Assembly (NCBI RefSeq): GCF_000315625.1
Contig: NW_005434653.1
Coordinates: forward strand, 654,143-687,009
DNA length: 32,867 bases
Origin: Guillardia theta CCMP2712
Taxonomy: Eukaryota; Cryptophyceae; Pyrenomonadales; Geminigeraceae
Direction of reading: 5' to 3'
Shown here: positions 19,532 through 28,192 of the stretch, piece by piece
How the letters are laid out: each line of letters begins with the position of its first letter
Position numbering within the stretch: position 1 is the first letter of the stretch
Program-made: the position numbers and the translations under genes
The notes under the pieces: model-generated
What the model saw: only the letters and a program-made list of their open reading frames with translations
Databases searched by the model: none
What the model was told of the DNA's origin: nothing

Positions 19532-20440
19532 ATGAGGGTTCTGAATCAGACGACAGTTGACATTGCCAGCGGGTTTGCAGCTGGAGTGAACGTGACGTTG
19601 GTGGGGCATCCGTTCGAGACGATCAAAGTTCGCTTGCAGACGCAGCCCTCTCCCCCGCATCACATCTACACGGGCTTCATCGACTGCGTGAGGAAGACTC
19701 TCGCGTGGGAGGGCCCGACGGGGCTGTACAAGGGGGTGGCAGCGCCCCTGCTGGGGCAGCTCTTCTTCCGTAGCGCGCTCTTCTGGTCCAACGGCTTCTT
19801 CAACCGATGGGCCTCGGACAACGGCAAGAAGACTCCCTCCTACTTCATGTTCGGAGTCGGAGGATCGTTCGCGTGGGCGGTGGGGGCGTTGATCGAGTGT
19901 CCCTTGCAGCTAGCCTCATCTCAGATGCAGGTTCAGATCGTCAAGGCGAAGAGCAACGCGGCGTACAAGCCTGAGTTCACGGGAGTGGTCAACTACATCG
20001 CTCGCGCTCCCTCCAAGTACGGGGTCAGCGCGCTGTACACGGGGATGGTTCCGCATCTTTGCCGCAACGTGGCAGGAGGTTTCTTTCACTTCGGGAGCTT
20101 CGAGTACATCAGACGAGAGTACGCGAAGAGGAAGGGAGTGCCTGTGACTGAGGTTGGGCTGACGGTGAACATGATTGCTGGGTCGGTGGGAGGCTTTCTG
20201 TACTGGTCGCTCACCTATCCGGTCGATGTGGTCAAGTCAGCGATGCAGGGAGATTCGCTCGAGAACAAGAAGTACAGGGGTATGGCTGATACTTTCAGCA
20301 AGCTGTGGAAGGAGGGAGGAGCTGTGCGCTTCACGCGGGGCCTGTCTGCCTGCCTTCTGCGATCCGTGCCAGCCAATGCTGTGCTGCTGACGACTGCCTT
20401 CCGGGTGAAAGAGATCGGGTACAAGTACATAGAGGAGTAG
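19532..20440 (+). CDS. Mitochondrial carrier family (SLC25) protein, single exon
   Basis: This is an inner-membrane solute carrier of 302 aa with the expected three repeats of two helices. Signature motifs are PFETIKVRLQ (Pro27, Glu29, Lys32), a degenerate second one PLQLASSQMQ (Pro124; Gln126 and Ser129 replace the usual acidic and basic residues), and PVDVVKSAMQ (Pro230, Asp232, Lys235). EG-type motifs after odd helices are present (WEGPTGLYKG, and the third-repeat GGAVRFTRGLSACLLRSVPANA). The sequence looks closest to the carnitine/ornithine/basic amino acid branch, which is inference; the substrate is not determined. The start at 19532 (MRVLNQTTVD) places repeat 1 at the usual distance from the N-terminus. 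The gene is intronless and ends 91 bp from the convergent QWRF-type gene. Confidence 0.93.
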   Translation: MRVLNQTTVDIASGFAAGVNVTLVGHPFETIKVRLQTQPSPPHHIYTGFIDCVRKTLAWEGPTGLYKGVAAPLLGQLFFRSALFWSNGFFNRWASDNGKKTPSYFMFGVGGSFAWAVGALIECPLQLASSQMQVQIVKAKSNAAYKPEFTGVVNYIARAPSKYGVSALYTGMVPHLCRNVAGGFFHFGSFEYIRREYAKRKGVPVTEVGLTVNMIAGSVGGFLYWSLTYPVDVVKSAMQGDSLENKKYRGMADTFSKLWKEGGAVRFTRGLSACLLRSVPANAVLLTTAFRVKEIGYKYIEE

Positions 20441-20531
20441 TCTTTCTTGATTGTATGATTTCCTCTCATATTCTTCGAAAAGACTGCAAACCCCCCACGA
20501 TCAAGCTTCTCTCCATGCCCTCCATCACCTT

Positions 20532-22268
20532 TCAACCAGCAGTCAACGAGCGCGTGCAACACGCTGCCTGTACCTCCAGCTGCTGCAGCAGCTCCCTGCA
20601 CTCTTGCAGCTCTTTCCGAGCTGCCGCGTCCGTGTCGAGTCCATCAGCAAGAGAAGTCTGCGGGTATCGTCGGGGTTGGCAAGGAGGAGAGCTTCTCACC
20701 TTCAGCCTGCTCACACCATCCATGGCCGGCGCCTCGCTCGCCATCAGCTTATCCATCCACGCGCTGCAGGCGTCCTGGGCCTCGTCAGGCCTACACGTGC
20801 CTGTGCCCCTGGCGTACCAGGCATGCGAGGACGGCAGTCTCGTCGGGCATGCTCTCGTGCTGCACGGGAAGCAACTTGGAGGCTGCCGCAGCCGCGTCGG
20901 AAACTTTAGCATAATTGACCTGCACTGGGTGAGAAGAGGGAGGGGGTAGAAGGTCGTGACTTGGAAGTTTCTCCACAAAGAGAGGCTGTCGCTCTGCTCT
21001 GATTCCTGAAGGTCCCAACGTGACAGGAGGACGAGGAGGACTCAAGTCAGACCCTCTGGCGCACGATGGCTTCGAGCGAGCGCCTCTGCTCCTTGAGCAT
21101 CCGCCGGTAGTTGACGAGCTAGTCTCCTATCAGCGAGGAGTGCTCATAGGCAACGGGTTCACCTGACAGGCCTCGTGGTACTCGCGCGTCTCTTCCATCA
21201 CTTTCTCCTTTAAGGTTTCCTCCTGCAGCCCACGCTTGAGTCTGTTCAGACTCACCCCCTCACCTACCTCTCGCCACAGCCGCTGCAGCATTTCTGCTGC
21301 TTTCTTCTCTCGGACGGCATGAGCTGCCTGCGCCTTCGACCTCGCGTAGCGCCACTACCAGGTCGTCACTCCCTCCAGCCATCCCTCTGCTGAGGACCTG
21401 AAGCCAACGATCGGCGAGCTGGTCGAAGTGAGCTTCTACGTTTGTCTTGTCGTAGAAAGGAGCGGAGGATACTGCAAGGGAATCACATCGCGCAGCAGAC
21501 ATGCAGGAGCACCGGAGGCGGCGGCTGACGGTGGGCGAGCGCTGCTGGCCCGTTGCTTCTCTCTGGTGAGGATGTTAGGTGAGCATGAAGAGAGCGCAGG
21601 CTCACTTGACACAAGACATGTCTGTCGACGGGTCCGGCGCAACAAGATTCGACTTCTGATGGCTGCGATCGGCAACGCGTCAACCCAGCAGGACTCACAG
21701 CTCGCATGCACCTCTTAGGAGGAAGTTGCGCTTGCTTCTGGGTGGTGGACTGACGCCCGCCTCTGAGAGCTGATGAGACGGGAGTCTGACAAGGCTGATC
21801 GTGATGATTCATGGCTGTGAAACGCTTTCAGACTCTCATGCAAGGCAATGAGACGTCGCTGCCTGGCGAGCAGCTTTCGATTTTGGTCTTGGTCGAGCTT
21901 TGACTTGGCTTGTCCATGGTTTGAGGAGCTGCAGGGTCATGGGACTCAACATGTCGAAACAGTGAACATGTCAAAAGTACCAGGAGTGCGTGGGACATCT
22001 TTCAAGCTTCTGCTTGCAAAAGCTATCAGCTCTGGAAACCTACAACTCTCGATCGACCTGTCGACGTTGGTTCGCGGCTTGGTTGCTGAGCTCACTGAGT
22101 CTTGACTTTGACTGATTCAAAAACTTGTCAGATTCAACTGCAAGGCTATCCAAGGCCGACGCACCGACTCGGTTTGTTCTCTTTTTGTTTCTTCTGCTCC
22201 TTCCAAGCAGCAAGTTTCGCCGCTCGGTCTGCCGCTGGGTCGGACAGAGCGTCTGCCGTCTCCTGCAT
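20532..22268 (-). CDS. QWRF-motif protein (augmin AUG8/HAUS8-like), spliced
   Basis: This is a probable microtubule-binding augmin-type protein. The family hallmark is rebuilt across a 43-nt intron, where LADRWLQ joins WRYARSKAQAAHAVREKK. This matches the plant QWRF pattern RWLQWRF.NARA, here with Tyr for Phe. It runs into a long helix: EMLQRLWREVGEGVSLNRLK, EETLKEKVMEETREYHEACQ, LVNYRRMLKEQRRSLEAIV, DACSAWMDKLMASEAPAM and KELQECRELLQQLE, and stops at 20532. The N-terminal part is basic and Ser/Pro-rich. The proposed first exon, 22268-22165, encodes AAWKEQKKQKENKPS, a type common at the start of microtubule-associated proteins. Exons between 22164 and 21813 are uncertain; a shorter alternative starts at ATG 21812. 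In plants QWRF proteins bind microtubules through the basic region and join augmin through the C-terminal helices (family knowledge). Confidence 0.75.
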
Positions 22269-22757
22269 CTGATTTAGTTAAGCTGACTACGATCAAAGCA
22301 GGACGGCTCTCAATCAGTATGACGAGATGAACTGAACATTTTCCATGCATTGCACCCAGGAGGGTACGAAGAGGAGACAGGGAAGCAGGGAGGGGAGGTA
22401 GATGAAAATGATGATGGAGTTATTGTAGTTGATGATGATGGAGATGATGATGGAGATGATAAAGTTGACGATTGTGATTATGATGGGGAGAGGGAGAGGG
22501 AGAGGGAGAGGGAGGAGGAGGAGGGAGCGCTCACATCTCTAGCAGCTGAAGCCATGGCGTTCAGACAGGCGTGTAATATTCGAAAATAATGAATCCTTAG
22601 TTAAAAGTTCAAATCAATAAGCGAATTTATAAGTATTAATTCAAAACTATTTTACCCAGTGCGTGGACCACAAAGCAAGGGGTTGGGGTCCTGATTCAAA
22701 CCGTCGTTACGAACAGTTACAGTTCTTTTTTCTTCTTTTTTCCTTTTTTTTCGCGCA
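22269..22757. other. Divergent spacer with GAT and GGGAGA repeats
   Basis: I see no gene. 22405-22480 is an imperfect GATGATG/GGAGATGAT repeat with Asp-rich open frames. 22486-22511 is (GGGAGA)n. 22560-22660 is A+T-rich and 22720-22750 is T-rich. It is the likely shared promoter of the QWRF and NAD(P)HX dehydratase genes. Confidence 0.6.
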
Positions 22758-24352
22758 ATGGTGCGAGCTAGGCGGCATGGCATGGCGACGGTCATGTGGT
22801 TGACGCGATGCGCCTCCTCCTCCCTCCTCCTCCTCCCTCTGCATGTCCCCCAGACCCTCCCTCCCCTCCCCTCCCCTCCTTCCTCCCCTCCCACCCTGTC
22901 GCTCCCTCCTCCTCTTGCCCCCTCCCCTTCTCCTTCCTGCGAGCGCGGGTTGATCTGCTGTTTCAGAGGAGAAGGAACCGCTCGGCCCTCTACTCCTCAT
23001 CGGCGACGAAGCAGCTGCAGATGCAGTCGCAGGACCTGAGCTCATGTCTTGCTGCCCTGCAAGGAGCGCAGACTCCCAGCCAAGACAGCATCCTCAGCCT
23101 CGCCCGCGCCTGCGTCCCACCTCTCGGCGAGAAGACGAGCAAGGGAGAGGCTGGAAGAGTCGGAGTGATCGGAGGAAGCTTCGAGTACACGGGTGCTCCC
23201 TACTTCGCTGCGGTGAGAGCTGCTGTCGCCCCCCTGCCTCTGACGCTCTCAACTTCAGTACACGGCTCTACGTGCAGGCTCGGACATCGTCCACATCTTC
23301 TGCGAGACTCGAGCTGGGGGTCCCATCAAGAGCTACTCCCCCGAGCTCATCGTCCATCCGCTTCTCCTCGTCTCCGACGACCCGACTGTGAGCATGACGG
23401 GCAGGGTGAGGGAGCAGCGGCTCTCTTTCCGCATCTCATGCGCGTGCGCAGGAGGAGCGAGGAGCAGCAGCGTACCAGCAGCTGAGCGAGTGGGTCGCGC
23501 GACTTGACGGCATCCTACTGGGCCCTGGGCTAGGACGCGACGAGCTCGTCCTGCAGACCTGCAGCAGGCTGCTCCTGCTCGTTGCTGAGCTGGGGAAGCC
23601 CATGATCTTGGACGCCGATGGCCTGTACATCCTGACGCAGGCGATCCGGGAGGGAGAGAGGGGAAGCAGCCTGCAGAAGCAGCTGCTGGGAGCGATGAGG
23701 ACAGCGCATGTGACACTGACGCCCAACAAGGTAGAGTTCGAGAGACTGTGCCGGGCGCTCAAGGTCGGGGAGGAGGAGGAGGACAAGCTGGGGAAGGCAG
23801 CGGAGCTCGCGTGCTCGGTTGCCGGGAGGATCGGAGAGAACGTGGTGTTGGTGGTGAAGGGCAGCAGCGACGTGATCTGCTCCGACTCCTCCACGTGGCT
23901 GTGCGACGACAAGGGCAGTCTGAGGCGAGCTGGGGGCCAAGGCGATGTGCTGGCTGGGCTCATGCTGACGTTCGCGGTGTGGGGGTTCATGGCAGCCAAG
24001 AGGATGGAGGAGACGAAGACGGGGAGGCGAGAAGAGCTGCAGCTGCTGAGAATGTCTTGTTGTCTCGCTGCTTGTAAGGTACAACACACCCACAGCAACT
24101 CCTCCTCCTCCTCATCTTCTTCCTCTCTTCCTCCTCCTCTCGTTGCGCTCATGGAGCGGCAGGTGGCGAAGCTCAGCGCCTTGAAGGCCTTCGAGAAGAA
24201 GAAGAGAGCGATGACGGCGAGCGACGTGATGGAGGAGGTGAGAGCTGAGTGAGGCGAGAGAGGCTGCGGGAGATCTTGAGGGGGGAAGGGGATGATTGTT
24301 CTACCAGGTTGGCTCCGTCTTTGACATTTTCTTCGGGGAGGAAGGGAAATGA
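22758..24352 (+). CDS. ATP/ADP-dependent NAD(P)H-hydrate dehydratase
   Basis: This repair enzyme dehydrates damaged NADHX/NADPHX back to NAD(P)H. It belongs to the YjeF C-terminal / CARKD (NAXD) ribokinase-like family. Exons: 22758-22790 (tentative), 22967-23212, 23259-23387, 23452-24078, 24163-24237 and 24308-24352, about 384 aa in frame. Motifs: GRVGVIGGSFEYTGAPYFAA, HIFCETRAGGPIKSYSPELI, the glycine-rich GPGLGR (about 160-165), LDADG (about 189-193), LTPNKVEFERL, VVKGSSD and the catalytic GGQGD (Asp about 301). The tail AFEKKKRAMTASDVMEEVGS requires the last two introns, and the family normally ends this way. The Arg- and Ser-rich N-terminus may be an organelle targeting peptide. The Pro-rich stretch 22808-22960 is probably intron, not protein. 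A start at ATG 22808 without that intron is the alternative. Confidence 0.92.
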
Positions 24353-24442
24353 GAGGAGGAGATGCTCCCCTCTGAGACTTCTCCCTCCTCGCCTCTCCCT
24401 GCTCTGTTGACCCCCCCCCCCCCCCTTTCCTCCTTTTCCCTC
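24353..24442. other. Convergent spacer with poly-C
   Basis: Between the NAD(P)HX dehydratase stop and the stop of the minus-strand coiled-coil gene there are 90 bp. They include a run of about 14 C at 24411-24425. Confidence 0.6.
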
Positions 24443-25322
24443 CTAATTGATGCCAGTGAAGTCAGAAGCTTGCTCCGCTTGTACACGGCTTGCTGGCCTC
24501 AACACCTCTCCTCCTTCACCAACGGTAAACTCGAACTCCATCCTCCACTTGAGCTCCGATGGCGAAGCTACGAAAGCAGCGTCAAGGAGGAGAGAAGAAG
24601 AGACAGAAGGAGCGCAGGAGCAGAGATGCAAGGATTGGAGTGGGGGGCGGGCGGGCGGGGAAGGAGGAAGGAGGAAGGGGGATGGGGGGGTGGGGCGATG
24701 AGCTGAGTACGAGGGAGGGTCACCTTGACTGACCCGCAGCCTTTAGAGCGCTTCCTTCCTCGCTCCTGCTGCTTCTCAGAGTCAGCAGGCCGGCAGCTCG
24801 ACCAGCCGTTGACTCACTTGCGGAAGTCAAGGAAGAAGCTGCTGGGGGACGAGCTGGGCTTGTTCTCTGAGACCTTGAAAGGATCGCTCCCTCTGAGCAT
24901 TTGAGATCATTGAAGGCAAAGTCCATCCCCTCCCCGGTCCTCCTCCTCCTCTCCTAGCTCCCCTCCTAGCTCCTCCTCCTCCTCCCACCTCCTCTCCTAC
25001 CACCACCACCTCCTCCTCCTCTCCTACCAACTCACCCTCCCCCTTCCCCTTCCTCCCCTACCTCCCTGTCCCTGGGATCTGCTGGGCATTCTCCTTCACA
25101 TGAGGATTTCCAGTCCCAGCCCACAAGAACCTGCGGCAAGCAACATCATCCTCCTCCACCTCCAGTCCTCCATAACCCCTCCCCCGCCCCTCCCTTCCCT
25201 TGGCTCCTGGTCCTCCCTGTCACCTTGCGTGAAAGTTTGCTTCCTGCTGTTTCGAGTTGTTTCCTTCCCTCTCCCTCGATGGATCTGCCACGACCGTACG
25301 CTCCTTCCCGTTCAGCAACGGC

Positions 25323-25396
<74 letters not shown>

Positions 25397-27383
25397 AGCT
25401 CCAGCTCCAGTAGCTCCTGCTCCTGCTCCAGTAGCTCCATTTCCGGTCATTCCTGCTCCAAGACCTCTTCCTATTCCACCAGTTCCTCCGGGTCCTGGTA
25501 GTTCACGTCAACAGCAGGAGGCAGGCAGGATGGTTACCTGGCGGTTGACTGCGGGCGATGGGAGAGGAGGAGAGTTTCCCAGCCAGCTGCGACCTCGCCT
25601 CGAGGATCTTCGAGCTTCTGCTCTCCGAGGAGGCTCTGAGGAGGGTCGATCGCTCCATCAAGACCTCCTCCTGCAGTCAAGGTGGGGGAGGCGATGGAGA
25701 GGGAGCGGGGAGGGATCAGCTAGATAGAAGGAGTGAGAGATAGAACGGACCACAGCAGGAGGCTCTGGGACGGCGTCGTAGACCCTGAGGGTACGTGAGG
25801 GAGGGCACGAGAAGACTGCAAGCGTCACCTCCTTGCAATGAGTTTCCCTCCACTCGAGCCCGGAGTTTTCACTTTCCCTTCCTGTTGCCTGACAGCCTCC
25901 AACAGAGCGCTTTTCTCCCGCATCCATGCCTCCTGCTAGCCTCTTAGTGCCCTCCTCCTCCCCTCCCCCTCCCCCTCCCCCTTATCTGCACCTGTGCAGC
26001 CTTGAGCTCTTTGATCTCGTCCACGAGGGATTGCGAGTATCTCATCACTTGCTCGTTCTTGCTCCTTAGCTCCTGTCTCAAACCTTCAATCCTCTGATCC
26101 CCCAACTCCCCTTCCCCGCTGTCGCCACCTCATGAACAGCCTTGAGCTTGTCATGCTCATCCGCTCCTCCTCCTTCGGTCTGGCAGGACGTGCTCGCTAC
26201 ACGAGCGGGTCCTCTGAGCTCTGCGAGCGCCTGCGATGCTCGCGCGTCCCCACGTGGCGTGTTGATTCGATCTCCTCTCGTTGAGGTTCCTCGCGGAGTC
26301 GCCAGTGCCGTCAGGCCCCTGCTCTGCTGCCTCTCTGTCGCTAGCGGCTCTATCTCCGCTCTGCCCTTCCCTGCATGTACAAAGTCAGTATCGCCTCCTC
26401 CTCCTCCTCCTCCTCCGCCTCTTCCTCCTCCTTCTCTCCTTCCTCCCTCCTGTCTGCCTTGTCGGGTGCTCACAGTACCTGAGGGAGTCATGTCCGAGGA
26501 GATGCTTCTCTCTATCTCAACGATCCTGCTCTTGAGGGCTCGGACCACAGCGACCTGGGGGAGCAAGTAAGGGGAAGAGGACGGCGAGCAGGGAGAGGGA
26601 AAGGATGAAAACTTGAGTCAGAGAAGTTTGGATGCGGCGAGACAAGGACAAGAAGGAGGACATCGAGGAAGGGGAAGGGGAAGGGGAGGAAGGGTAAACG
26701 TACCAGCTGATCGTTCTCATTCTTCATCGCCTCATGACGTTTGAGCAAGTGACTGCCAGACTCTCATGCACAGACCACAAGGAGAGGGCGAGTACGTCTC
26801 TGACTCCTGCAGCACAAGGATAGCGTCCAAAAGGCACTCCATCCCCTCGTCGCTGGTGAGACCTGCAAACTCGTTGTTTTAGCAGAACTATGCTGCGGTT
26901 CCCTCCCCTCCCTCCCTCGCTCTCTTCCTCCCTCCACCTCCCTCCCTCCCTCTTTAGCACCTTGCATTCCCTGGTCATATCCCAACCGCAAGAGGATCGC
27001 GTGCATTCCCGACTGATACGTCTGCACGACGGTGTATCAGCGAGAGTAACTCTGCTGCTCTTCCCTTCTTACGCCATCAATCTTGTTTTCTCTCCTCCCC
27101 TCTCCTCCCCTCTCCTCCCCTCTCCTCTCCTCTCCTCTCCTCTCCTCTCCTCTCCTCTCCTCTCCTCTCCTCTTCTCGCTCGTCTCGTCTCGCCTCATTT
27201 TCCTCTTCTCACCTGCATCTCCTTCATTAGGATCTCGACATCTGCTGGTATCTCACTCTCCAGTGAGAAGCTGGACGCCGGAATCCGTCTGGGTCGGAGA
27301 GGAGACTCCCAGTCTGTGGAGGCTCAGCCTCGTGCAGCTGAGCGCTCTACAATACCTTTGGTATCGCCGACCCTCCTCTCCAT
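24443..27383 (-). CDS. Coiled-coil protein, unknown family, spliced
   Basis: I do not recognise this protein. The start at 27383 (MERRVGDTKDWESPLRPRR) is supported by matching phases over several introns. Exons then encode PADVEILMKEMQ, TYQSGMHAILLRLGYDQGMQ, GLTSDEGMECLLDAILVLQE, SETHLLKRHEAMKNENDQL and VAVVRALKSRIVEIERSISS. A disordered segment with TPRGTSTRGDRINTPRG and STSCQTE follows. More coiled coil comes next (RIEGLRQELRSKNEQVMRYS, DEIKELKAAQ, EAWMREKSALLEAV, EEVLMERSTLL). The 3' part holds a Gly-Ala or intronic repeat (25320-25400) and ends ELKWRMEFEFTVGEGGEV ... DFTGIN at 24443. Junctions between 25900 and 24950 are not resolved, so this could be two genes. A cytoskeletal or centrosomal role is only suggested by the helices and by CQTE, which resembles dynein light chain LC8 sites. 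Confidence 0.6.
25320..25440. repeat. Hexanucleotide (GCTCCT)n array
   Basis: This is a run of about 12 CTCCTG units with flanking CTCCAG/TAGCTC variants. In the three + frames it reads Pro-Ala, Leu-Leu or Ser-Cys, and on the - strand Gly-Ala, so long open frames arise on both strands. It lies within the unresolved 3' part of the minus-strand coiled-coil gene. Confidence 0.9.
27084..27175. repeat. (CTCTC)n pentamer array in an intron
   Basis: A CTCCC/CTCTC pentamer repeat on the + strand fills most of the intron between the exons encoding LMKEMQ and TYQSGMHA of the minus-strand coiled-coil gene. It is purine-rich on the coding strand of that gene. A related (TCC)n run at 26393-26440 lies in a later intron of the same gene. 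Confidence 0.85.
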
Positions 27384-28192
27384 GGTACAGCGAAAGAGAG
27401 TCTGTTGCTGAACGATCTGCTGCAGCAAGAGAGACAACAATGATTGCCGGTAGGTGTTTCACGTTGCCTGGAGTAGCGGATGCATGAAACTACCTGAAAT
27501 CACTGTGAGGAGAAGAGAACGCGGCAAGCGATGAGCTACAAAATGAAAGAACACAGATGAAGCGAGGATGGGGGAGAATTGACAACCGCGAAAGAAGAGG
27601 TAGAAATTTTCTTCCAGCTGCATGCAAGGCAGCGGAAAGGTGGCAATGGGGCAAGATTGAGAAGAAGGGGCGATGAGCCGACAAAGGAGCAGCGGGAGCA
27701 GTATGAGAAGCAGCAGCACCAGCAGCAGCAGCAGCATCTGGAGGAGGAGGAGGAGGAGGAGGAGGAGGACGAGGACGAGAAGGAGGAGGAGGAGGAGGAA
27801 GACGAGGACGAGGACGAGGAGGAGGAGTAGGACATCGTTGTGGGCATGTCGTGGGGTCATAGGAAGCAGCAGAGGAGGAGGGTGCATGGCTGTTAGTCAA
27901 ACTCAGAGCTGAAACAGCTGGGTGGGGGTTCTTCATACAGGGGATGCCAATTTGACCAGGGGTACAAAGTACCCTCATTATTACCATTGAAATCAGTTCA
28001 AAGGAGGGGATAAGAAATGATTTTGTGGGTTAGGGTACTCTTCATACTAACAGGGGTAGGGAAACCCAATTTGAAAAGTTGCACTAGTAAGGTGGGGTGG
28101 TACTCAATCGGGTGATCGACCTCGGGTCCGGGGGTACTTTGGAGGGGGAGAGGGGGGTGGGTTGAATTAGGGGGGGTAGGGGCATTCCCTCA
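27384..28192. other. Divergent spacer between two coiled-coil genes
   Basis: The 809 bp hold two parts. 27580-27830 has Gln- and Glu-coding repeats (CAG then GAG/GAC) and is open on the + strand for about 83 codons. It lacks an ATG at its start and shows no family signal, so I do not call a gene. 27905-28190 is a G-rich block with GGGTAC, GGGTAGGG and GGTGGGG words. It probably contains the promoters of both flanking genes. Confidence 0.55.

Noticed and set aside
21848-22105. 85-codon + strand open frame near the QWRF gene start
   Set aside because: It overlaps probable N-terminal exons of the minus-strand QWRF gene and shows no similarity I recognise.
22808-22963. Pro/Ser-rich N-terminus of the NAD(P)HX dehydratase
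   Set aside because: The tract is pyrimidine-rich and ends in a good acceptor (CTGTTTCAG), so an intron is more likely.
25220-25727. Pro-Ala, Leu-Leu and Gly-Ala open frames in the GCTCCT array
   Set aside because: The same hexamer repeat opens frames on both strands. The Gly-Ala reading could be exonic in the minus gene but I cannot support it.
27579-27830. Glu-rich + strand open frame (Gln run then Glu/Asp run)
   Set aside because: It does not start with ATG, lies in CAG/GAG repeats, has no recognisable domain, and no splice partner was found.
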